A stretch of DNA of 14,649 nucleotides, taken from the NCBI GenBank assembly GCA_943324165.2, contig CALPKO020000007.1:1-14649 (forward strand), read 5' to 3'. Shown piece by piece: positions 7,336 to 13,136 of the stretch. This DNA comes from Bdellovibrio sp. ZAP7. Its GTDB lineage: Bacteria; Bacteroidota; Bacteroidia; Flavobacteriales; Flavobacteriaceae. The number at the start of each line of letters is the position of its first letter. Position 1 is the stretch's first letter. The notes beneath the pieces were generated by a model. That model did not search any database and had not been told where the DNA came from. It saw nothing but the letters and a program-made list of their open reading frames with translations. The position numbers were made by a program, and so were the translations under genes.

Positions 7336-9315
7336 TTATTTCAACAAATCTTCATCAACTAAATTAGGGATGGTTACTTTTAACAAAGGTTGCGCTGCCA
7401 TGGCACGTTTTATGGCAAAAATTGCTCCTTCATTTCTTGCCCAATTTCTGCGTGAAATACCATTGTTTACATCCCAAAAAAGCATAGATTCCAATCTTTT
7501 TGAAGCTTCTTTGGTACCGTCTAAAAGCATTCCAAATCCTCCGTTGATTACCTCGCCCCAACCTACTCCACCTCCATTGTGAATTGAAACCCAAGTTGCT
7601 CCGCGGAAACTATCTCCAATTACATTCTGAATGGCCATATCGGCGGTATATCTCGAGCCATCGTAGATATTGGAAGTTTCTCTGTAAGGAGAATCTGTGC
7701 CCGAAACGTCGTGGTGATCACGTCCTAAAATGATGTTTCCAATTTCCCCTTTTGCTATTGCTTGGTTAAATGCTTCGGCAATTTTAATTCTTCCTTCTGA
7801 ATCAGCGTAAAGAATTCTAGCTTGCGAACCCACAACCAATTTATTTTCTTGAGCACCTTTGATCCATTGGATGTTGTCTGCCATTTGTTGCTGGATTTCA
7901 ATTGGTGAAGTTTTCATCATTTCTTCTAAAACTGCACATGCAATTTCGTCAGTTTTGACTAAATCTTCCGATTTCCCTGAAGCACAAACCCATCTAAAGG
8001 GTCCGAATCCATAATCAAAACACATTGGCCCCATAATGTCTTGCACATAACTATTGTATTTAAAATCAAGCCCATTTGCTGCCATTACATCTGCCCCAGC
8101 ACGAGAACTTTCTAAAAGAAATGCATTTCCGTAATCAAAAAAATAAGTTCCTTTTTCGGTATGTTTGTTAATTGCATTGGCATGACGCCGTAGGGTCTTT
8201 TGCACTTCTTCTTTGAATTTTTCAGGATGATTTGCCATTAGATCATTAGATTCATCAAACGAAAAATCTATTGGATAATAACCTCCAGCCCAAGGATTGT
8301 GGAGCGAAGTTTGGTCAGATCCTAAGTCGATGTGAATGTTTTCTGCGTCAAATCGTTCCCAAATAGCAACAACATTTCCTAAGAATCCGATGGAAACAAC
8401 CTCTTGGCTTTCTACAGCCGTTTTTACTCGTGTAACTAATTCATCAATATTTTCAATAATTTCATTTATCCAACCTTGACTGTGCCGAATGTGTGTGATT
8501 TTCGGATTAACTTCGGCACAAACCGTCACGCATCCTGCAATATTGCCCGCTTTGGGTTGGGCTCCAGACATTCCGCCAAGACCAGAAGTTACGAATAAAC
8601 CTCCTTTTGGCGATTTTTTTATTTTTCTAAAGCCGTTCAAAACCGTAATAGTTGTACCATGAACAATGCCTTGCGGACCAATGTACATATAACTTCCAGC
8701 TGTCATTTGACCGTATTGAGAAACGCCAAGTGCATTCATTTTTTCCCAATCGTCGGGTTTGGAATAATTTGGAATCACCATTCCGTTCGTTACAACTACT
8801 CTCGGAGCTTCTTTGTGAGAAGGAAACAATCCCATCGGATGACCAGAATACATAGTTAAAGTTTGCTCGTCTGACATTTCAGAAAGGTATTGCATTGTCA
8901 ATAAATACTGCGCCCAATTCTGAAATACTGCTCCATTGCCACCATAAGTAATTAATTCATGAGGATGTTGCGCCACGGCATGATCTAAATTGTTTTGAAT
9001 CATGAGCATAATGGCTTTTGCCTGTTCTGATTTACCTGGATATTCTGAAATTGGTCGTGCATAAATCGCATAATCTGGACGAAATCTATACATATAAATG
9101 CGCCCGTAAGTAGCTAATTCTTCCGTAAATTCTTTAATTAAAATAGCGTGGTGCATAGGGTCAAAATAGCGCAATGCATTTTGCAAGGCCAATTTTTTTT
9201 CTTCGTTTGAAAGAATATCTTTTCTTTTTGGCGCATGGTTAACGCTTGAATCACATGGCTTTGGAGAAGGCAATTCCATTGGAATTCCTTGTTTTATTTG
9301 GTCTTGAAAGGTCAT
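7336..9315 (-). CDS. hutU: Urocanate hydratase (urocanase), long form
   Basis: This is a 659-residue enzyme that adds water to urocanate, giving 4-imidazolone-5-propanoate with tightly bound NAD+, the second step of histidine breakdown. Clear signatures are YGGNGAVFQNW (124-134), YGQMTAGSYMYIGPQGIVHGTT (201-222, key core of the fold), the nucleotide-binding GLGGMSGAQP (245-254), GFGPFRWVCASG (436-447), GRDHHDVSGTDSPYRET (531-547) and HNGGGVGWGE (579-588). It is about 100 residues longer than the Pseudomonas-type enzyme and matches the size of the eukaryote-like class. The residue aligned with the essential Cys410 of the P. putida enzyme appears to be Asp434, with Cys432 and Cys444 nearby. No hutH, hutI or hutG is in the window. 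It heads a likely operon with the DUF4136 gene. Confidence 0.96.
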   Translation of the reverse strand: MTFQDQIKQGIPMELPSPKPCDSSVNHAPKRKDILSNEEKKLALQNALRYFDPMHHAILIKEFTEELATYGRIYMYRFRPDYAIYARPISEYPGKSEQAKAIMLMIQNNLDHAVAQHPHELITYGGNGAVFQNWAQYLLTMQYLSEMSDEQTLTMYSGHPMGLFPSHKEAPRVVVTNGMVIPNYSKPDDWEKMNALGVSQYGQMTAGSYMYIGPQGIVHGTTITVLNGFRKIKKSPKGGLFVTSGLGGMSGAQPKAGNIAGCVTVCAEVNPKITHIRHSQGWINEIIENIDELVTRVKTAVESQEVVSIGFLGNVVAIWERFDAENIHIDLGSDQTSLHNPWAGGYYPIDFSFDESNDLMANHPEKFKEEVQKTLRRHANAINKHTEKGTYFFDYGNAFLLESSRAGADVMAANGLDFKYNSYVQDIMGPMCFDYGFGPFRWVCASGKSEDLVKTDEIACAVLEEMMKTSPIEIQQQMADNIQWIKGAQENKLVVGSQARILYADSEGRIKIAEAFNQAIAKGEIGNIILGRDHHDVSGTDSPYRETSNIYDGSRYTADMAIQNVIGDSFRGATWVSIHNGGGVGWGEVINGGFGMLLDGTKEASKRLESMLFWDVNNGISRRNWARNEGAIFAIKRAMAAQPLLKVTIPNLVDEDLLK

Positions 9316-9337
9316 TGTGCATTTATTTTTTGATGTG

Positions 9338-9345
9338 CTAAAGTA
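9338..9345 (-). promoter_or_regulatory. Probable -7 promoter box of hutU
   Basis: On the minus strand this reads TACTTTAG, one mismatch from TAnnTTTG, 22 bp upstream of the hutU ATG. No clear TTG -33 element lies at the expected distance. Position and context (TCGTACTTTAGC) suit a flavobacterial promoter with a short leader. Confidence 0.4.
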
Positions 9346-9428
9346 CGAAGATTTTTTTGTTTTGTAGTATTTGATTTTAGGCTTAAGTTTTGAAAAAACA
9401 GGTCTTTATTATTTTTTATAAAATCGAT

Positions 9429-9524
9429 ATGAATTTAATGGAAACGAAAATAATTCAACATAAAAAACATAGCCATTCGTTGCGGTTTTACTTAAGTTTT
9501 TTCTTAGGTTTAGTGATGTTTTAA
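9429..9524 (+). CDS. Possible 31-residue small protein (doubtful)
   Basis: ATG AAT TTA ATG opens a 31-codon frame ending in TAA. The first part is polar and basic (KIIQHKKHSHSLR), and the last twelve residues (20-31) are hydrophobic and aromatic, FYLSFFLGLVMF. This could be a small membrane-associated peptide, though the hydrophobic part is short for a full transmembrane helix. There is no exact -7 box or ribosome binding site in front. In this base composition a frame of this length is expected by chance, so it is listed only as a candidate. Confidence 0.2.
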   Translation: MNLMETKIIQHKKHSHSLRFYLSFFLGLVMF

Positions 9525-9610
9525 AAATTGTTTCAGCAACTAAGCACTTTTTTTATTTTAGATAGTTTGTTTAAATATTTTTTAATTTTTAAAATTGTGT
9601 ATTTTTACAA

Positions 9611-9626
9611 ATTATCTAATTATCTA
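9611..9626 (+). repeat. Tandem 8-bp repeat upstream of dnaG
   Basis: ATTATCTA occurs twice without a gap, 11 bp upstream of the TTG start of dnaG, so within its leader or promoter. It could be an operator half-site pair or chance. Confidence 0.4.
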
Positions 9627-9637
9627 ACTAAAATACT

Positions 9638-11629
9638 TTGATTTCAAAATCCACCATAGACACTGTTTACGAAACCGCGCGCGTTGAAGAGGTGATTGGC
9701 GATTTTGTGCAACTCAAACGTGCAGGAAGCAATTTTAAAGGGTTAAGTCCATTTTCAGATGAGCGTTCCCCATCATTTATGGTGTCGCCAGCAAAAGGAA
9801 TTTGGAAAGATTTTAGCTCCGGAAAAGGCGGCAACGCGATTGCTTTTGTGATGGAACACGAAAAATTTTCTTATCCTGAAGCAATTCGGTATTTGGCAAA
9901 AAAATACAATATCGAAATTGAAGAAACCGAGCAAACTGCCGAAGAAAAAGCCAATACCGATGTGAGAGAAAGTTTGTTTTTGGTAACAGAATTTGCTAAA
10001 AACTATTTTCATGATACGCTTTTAAATGCTGATGAAGGAAAAGCAATCGGACTTTCTTATTTTAAAGAAAGAGGATTTACAAACGAAACCATCAAAAAAT
10101 TTAGTTTAGGATATTCGCCAGAAACTTGGGATGCTTTAACCAAAGAAGCACTTGGAAAAGGCTATAAACTCGAATTTTTAGAAGCCGTTGGACTAACGAT
10201 TCCTCGAGAAGACCGTCCTTTTGACCGTTTTAAAGGACGAGTAATGTTTCCTATTCAGAGTTTGTCTGGCAGAACTTTGGGTTTTGGAGGAAGAATTTTA
10301 ACCAACGACAAAAAAGCGGCTAAATACCTCAATTCGCCTGAAAGCGATTTGTACCACAAAAGCAAAGTGCTTTACGGAATTTATCAAGCAAAACAAGCCA
10401 TTGCCAAGCAAAATAATTGTTTTTTGGTAGAAGGTTACACCGACGTAATCCAATTTAACCAAGCTGGAATTGAAAATGTTGTGGCATCTTCTGGAACGGC
10501 TTTAACACCTGACCAAATTCGATTGATTAACCGATTGACCAAAAACATCACCGTACTTTTTGATGGTGATGCGGCCGGACTTCGGGCTTCTATTCGTGGA
10601 ATTGATTTGATTTTGGAAGAAGGAATGAACGTAAAAGTTTGCGCTTTTCCTGATGGAGAAGATCCAGATAGTTTTGCCAAAAAAACGCCTTACGAAGAGT
10701 TGGTTTTGTATTTAGATGAAAATGCCAAAGATTTTATTCAGTTTAAAGCATCGCTTTTGATGAAAGATGCCAAGAACGATCCTATCAAAAAAGCTGATTT
10801 GATTCGTGACATGGTGACCAGTATTTCTAAAATTCCAGATCGCATTCAAAGGGAAATTTATATCCAAGAATGCGCTCGAATAATGGATATTTCTGAGCAA
10901 GTATTGGTCAGCACATTGGCTCAAATGCTTAATAAAGATTTAGCTGAAATTGGAAAAAAACAAAAGCAAGACCAAAAGGCATTTGAAATTGTTAAAGCTG
11001 AAAACAGCAATTTAGCACCAGAAAAAATTGACATTCTGAACATTTTAGAAAAATCAATTTTAGAAATACTTTTACTTTATGGAAATGAAGAAATAGATTT
11101 TCAGGATGTATTTATCAAGTTTGATGAAAATCAAAAAGAGATTGAAGTCGTTGAACACACCAAATCTAAAATTTACCAGCGTATTTTTTTGAACCTACAA
11201 GAAGACGAAGTTGAGTTTTCAAATCCTTTATTCAAAGCGGTTTACGACGATTTGATTTTTCAGTTTCAGTCGGAAGAACATTTCGATAAAATTAAATACC
11301 TCAACAAAGTAAACCCTGAATTTTCGCAAATCGTTACCGATATTTTTATGGATGACGAAAAGCACCAACTGCACGGATGGCTCGATAAGAAGCAAGTTTT
11401 TGTGAAAGAAAAAACAGAAAATGAAATTTTAGTGCGTTTGGTGACAGACAATATCATTGCTTATCGCGAATACCTCATCAATAAACTGAATGAAAATTTA
11501 ATGAAAAGCATCAACGTTTACGAGCCAGAGGCAGACATTCACGAGATATTGAGCGCCATTAATGACTACAATAAATTAAAAGTTACCATCACGAGAAGCA
11601 TTGGCAGAATTCGCTCGACTTATAATTAA
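9638..11629 (+). CDS. dnaG: DNA primase, lacking the zinc ligands
   Basis: This 663-residue primase makes RNA primers for chromosome replication at the fork together with the DnaB helicase. The N-terminal CHC2-type domain (about 5-95) keeps its fold signature, GLSPFSDERSPSFMVSP, but all four zinc ligands are replaced: Ser37 and Ser40 stand where CPFH has Cys and His, and Asp58 and Ser61 replace the CxxC pair in KDFSSGKGG. The catalytic part follows: RFKGRVMFPI (197-206), TOPRIM motif VEGYTDV (264-270, Glu265), LFDGDAAG (307-314, Asp309 and Asp311) and DGEDPDS (339-345). The C-terminal ~230 residues form a divergent helicase-binding region. The start is TTG at 9638: an in-frame TAA lies at 9629-9631 and the next in-frame ATG is codon 48, inside the conserved domain. 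Confidence 0.95.
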   Translation: MISKSTIDTVYETARVEEVIGDFVQLKRAGSNFKGLSPFSDERSPSFMVSPAKGIWKDFSSGKGGNAIAFVMEHEKFSYPEAIRYLAKKYNIEIEETEQTAEEKANTDVRESLFLVTEFAKNYFHDTLLNADEGKAIGLSYFKERGFTNETIKKFSLGYSPETWDALTKEALGKGYKLEFLEAVGLTIPREDRPFDRFKGRVMFPIQSLSGRTLGFGGRILTNDKKAAKYLNSPESDLYHKSKVLYGIYQAKQAIAKQNNCFLVEGYTDVIQFNQAGIENVVASSGTALTPDQIRLINRLTKNITVLFDGDAAGLRASIRGIDLILEEGMNVKVCAFPDGEDPDSFAKKTPYEELVLYLDENAKDFIQFKASLLMKDAKNDPIKKADLIRDMVTSISKIPDRIQREIYIQECARIMDISEQVLVSTLAQMLNKDLAEIGKKQKQDQKAFEIVKAENSNLAPEKIDILNILEKSILEILLLYGNEEIDFQDVFIKFDENQKEIEVVEHTKSKIYQRIFLNLQEDEVEFSNPLFKAVYDDLIFQFQSEEHFDKIKYLNKVNPEFSQIVTDIFMDDEKHQLHGWLDKKQVFVKEKTENEILVRLVTDNIIAYREYLINKLNENLMKSINVYEPEADIHEILSAINDYNKLKVTITRSIGRIRSTYN

Positions 11630-11833
11630 AATTAAAAAACCACCATTTATTTTTTAGTTCTTTACTTTAAAGAATATCTCAAAGTAGGTAGAATTTGAGG
11701 AGCAAGTGGATAATAGTTATTGCTCAACTTTTAAGGCACGGAATGGAATTCCGCCTATCCTAGTTTCTTTGTGTTTTTTGTTGCGATTCATCATTTTATT
11801 CAGTTTCAATTTCAATCGGAACTTTTGCTACCT
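11630..11833. other. Gene-free 3' region of dnaG with a row of hairpins
   Basis: No credible gene is present. Four inverted repeats follow one another. TTCTTTA/TAAAGAA is at 11658-11674. CTCAAA (11678-11683) pairs with TTTGAG (11694-11699). GAGCAA (11700-11705) pairs with TTGCTC (11720-11725), with an inner ATAA/TTAT. CGGAAT/ATTCCG is at 11739-11753, extended by AGG (11734-11736) and CCT (11754-11756) across a 2-nt bulge. Together they span about 100 bp directly downstream of dnaG and could form a structured 3' UTR or termination region. From 11757 to 11833 I see only unstructured T-rich sequence. Confidence 0.5.
11658..11674 (+). terminator. Possible dnaG terminator hairpin
   Basis: TTCTTTA, loop CTT, TAAAGAA: a 7-bp stem 28 bp after the dnaG stop codon. 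It is AT-rich and not followed by a T-tract (TATCTCAAAG follows), so it is a weak candidate on its own; the downstream hairpins may contribute. Confidence 0.3.
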
Positions 11834-12049
11834 CATTTGGGTTTAAAACCCCCCAAAAGGGAGTGTTATACTTAATCGTTTGGGTTTTATACTTAAACGT
11901 TGGTGTTTTAAACCCCTATTGTAGGTGTGTTATGCCTAAACGTTTAAGCTTTATACTCCGCTTTAGGGGGTTTCAAACCCCCCTTATGGGGGTTTTATAC
12001 CCAAACATTTAGGTTTTATACCTAGTAAATAGGGGTATTATATTGTTTA
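11834..12049. repeat. Array of ten 21-22 bp palindromic repeats
   Basis: Ten contiguous degenerate units can be aligned on an ATAC-like core (ATAC, AAAC, ATGC or ATAT) starting at 11846, 11868, 11889, 11910, 11932, 11953, 11975, 11997, 12018 and 12040, a mean period of about 21.6 bp. The consensus is arm CGTTTAGGT, spacer TTTAT, arm ACCTAAACG, with neighbouring units sharing the CG. The arms are inverted repeats, and the junction CCTAAACGTTTAGG is itself a palindrome, so symmetry centres recur about every 11 bp. Best units: GGGTTT-A-AAACCC at 11839-11851, GGGGGTTT-C-AAACCCCC at 11966-11982, and TAGGT/ACCTA at 12010-12024. The array lies between the convergent 3' ends of dnaG and the mscS-type gene. 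There are no unique spacers, so it is not a CRISPR. I do not recognise the element. Confidence 0.85.
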
Positions 12050-12183
12050 AATCCAAATTAAGCAATAGGCGGTAAGCTTTAAGCTATAATCAAAATGTAA
12101 CTAGCTTATAATAAGAATTTTGAATTTTAATAAATTAGCATATCGCTTTTTGCCTAAAGCATAATGCAGGAGGTTAAAGAGTA
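12050..12183. other. Gene-free stretch between the repeat array and the mscS-type gene
   Basis: This is AT-rich DNA without a credible gene. It holds short palindromes (AAGCTT near 12075, CTTATAATAAG near 12106) and a hairpin next to the 3' end of the channel gene, listed separately. AGGAGG at 12168-12173 looks like a ribosome binding site but has no start codon or open frame after it. Confidence 0.5.
12141..12163 (-). terminator. Possible terminator of the mscS-type gene
   Basis: GCTTT (12145-12149) and AAAGC (12156-12160) form a 5-bp stem with loop TTGCCT, extended by TAT/ATA with one bulged C. On the minus strand it lies 20 bp after the TAG stop codon and is followed by TGCTAATTTATT, a poor T-tract. 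The position is right but the sequence is weak. Confidence 0.35.
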
Positions 12184-13002
12184 CTAAACCGAAAATTCTT
12201 TTAAAAATGGTTGGATTTCAATTCCGTTTTTGTCCATTTCGAGTTTTATACTCTCGAGTGTTGAAGCACAAACTGCTCCAAAGTCTTCTGTTTTTGACCA
12301 TGGTTTTACAGCCATTCGAATGCCGTTGTCTGCCAAAGCAACAACTTCTACAACAGGTTCAGGCATAGTCAAAACTTGCGGATTGCTTTTGAGAATCATC
12401 AATATCGAAGATTTTACTTTTTGTAAATCGGTATTGTAGGCAATCACAAATTGCAAATCTGCTCTTCGCGTTCCGGCCACTGAATAATTGATAATATTGC
12501 CGTTGGACAAAGCGCCATTGGGCACAAAAATAGTTTGGTTGTTGCCCGAAATTATTTTGGTTACAAAAATTTGAATTTCGGATACCGTTCCGATAACCCC
12601 TTGCGCTTCGATGGTGTCGCCAACCCTAAAAGGTTTAAACATAATAATCAGCATTCCGCCCGCAAAGTTCGACAAAGAGCCTTGCAAAGACAAACCAACT
12701 GCCAATCCTGCTGCTCCTAAAATGGCAACAAACGAGGATGTTTCGATGCCGAGTTTGGAAATGAAAGTTACAAAAAGTAAAATTTTCAGTGCCCAATTGA
12801 GAATGTCAGCCAAAAATTTGGATAATGTTGGCTCCAATTCTCGGCGAATCATGATGTTTTTTACAACACGATTAATGATTTTGATGCTGTAAACACCCAC
12901 AATCAAAATGATAATTGCAGATATAAATTTTGGCGAATAGTCAAGTAAGACTTTTACAAATTCGTTCGCGTAGTTAGCTATATAATCGATTGATAATGTC
13001 AT
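12184..13002 (-). CDS. Small-conductance mechanosensitive channel, MscS family
   Basis: This 272-residue membrane protein is close in size to E. coli MscS (286 residues). It should form a heptameric inner-membrane pore that opens under membrane tension and releases solutes on osmotic downshock. Predicted membrane helices lie at about 24-44, 64-84 and 88-123. The third carries the pore-lining pattern ILGAAGLAVGLSLQGSLSNFAGG (94-116), nearly identical to MscS, followed by FKPFRVGD (122-129) and the beta domain with GTVSEIQIF and FVPNGALSNGNIINYS (159-174). The C-terminal alpha/beta domain is complete. An exact -7 box lies 54 bp upstream of the ATG, and a hairpin separates it from the YyaL-type gene, so it is likely its own transcription unit. 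Confidence 0.94.
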   Translation of the reverse strand: MTLSIDYIANYANEFVKVLLDYSPKFISAIIILIVGVYSIKIINRVVKNIMIRRELEPTLSKFLADILNWALKILLFVTFISKLGIETSSFVAILGAAGLAVGLSLQGSLSNFAGGMLIIMFKPFRVGDTIEAQGVIGTVSEIQIFVTKIISGNNQTIFVPNGALSNGNIINYSVAGTRRADLQFVIAYNTDLQKVKSSILMILKSNPQVLTMPEPVVEVVALADNGIRMAVKPWSKTEDFGAVCASTLESIKLEMDKNGIEIQPFLKEFSV

Positions 13003-13055
13003 TTTTTATATTAATTTATACAACTTTATAAAATTTCCTTTATTTTTAAAGAGGG

Positions 13056-13063
13056 CAAATTTA
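13056..13063 (-). promoter_or_regulatory. Bacteroidota -7 promoter box for the mscS-type gene
   Basis: On the minus strand this reads TAAATTTG, an exact match to TAnnTTTG, giving a leader of roughly 45-50 nt. No clear TTG -33 element is found at the expected distance. Confidence 0.55.
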
Positions 13064-13073
13064 GTATTTATTG

Positions 13074-13105
13074 AATTTTTAAACTTTAAATTGAAGTTAA
13101 AAATT
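13074..13105 (-). terminator. Hairpin terminating the YyaL-type gene
   Basis: Arms AATTTTTAAACTT (13074-13086) and AAGTTAAAAATT (13094-13105) pair over 12 bp with one bulged base and a 7-nt loop. On the minus strand it lies about 31 bp after the stop codon of the YyaL-type gene and just upstream of the mscS-type promoter. The stem is AT-rich with no extra T-tract. Confidence 0.45.
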
Positions 13106-13136
13106 CGCGTTTTCAAACTATATCTTTTTTAGAATT

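Larger units (their letters stand above)
9316..9637. other. Divergent intergenic region between hutU and dnaG
   Basis: This is 322 bp of very AT-rich DNA. It holds the likely hutU -7 box at 9338-9345, one doubtful small ORF at 9429-9524, and a poor -7-like TATTTTTA at 9600-9607 that may serve dnaG. The 10-mer CTTAAGTTTT occurs twice (9382-9391 and 9491-9500). The 8-mer ATTATCTA is repeated in tandem just before dnaG. I see no tRNA, riboswitch or mobile element. Both repeats could be chance in such AT-rich sequence. Confidence 0.5.

Noticed and set aside
11834..12049. CRISPR array
   Set aside because: Units are contiguous, degenerate and palindromic, 21-22 bp long, with no unique spacers between them, and no cas genes are in the window.
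11834..12049. Plasmid-type iterons or chromosomal origin
   Set aside because: The period would suit iterons and dnaG is adjacent, but I see no DnaA-box cluster (TTATCCACA-like) or replication initiator gene, and all neighbours are ordinary chromosomal genes. Not excluded, but unsupported.
12168..12173. AGGAGG as a ribosome binding site
   Set aside because: No start codon or open frame follows within a usable distance on the plus strand, and flavobacteria rarely use such sites.
12535..12892. Plus-strand frames inside the mscS-type gene as separate genes
   Set aside because: They lie wholly antisense to a gene with clear family motifs and show no recognisable protein features of their own. 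The same applies to antisense frames in hutU, dnaG and the DUF1800 gene.
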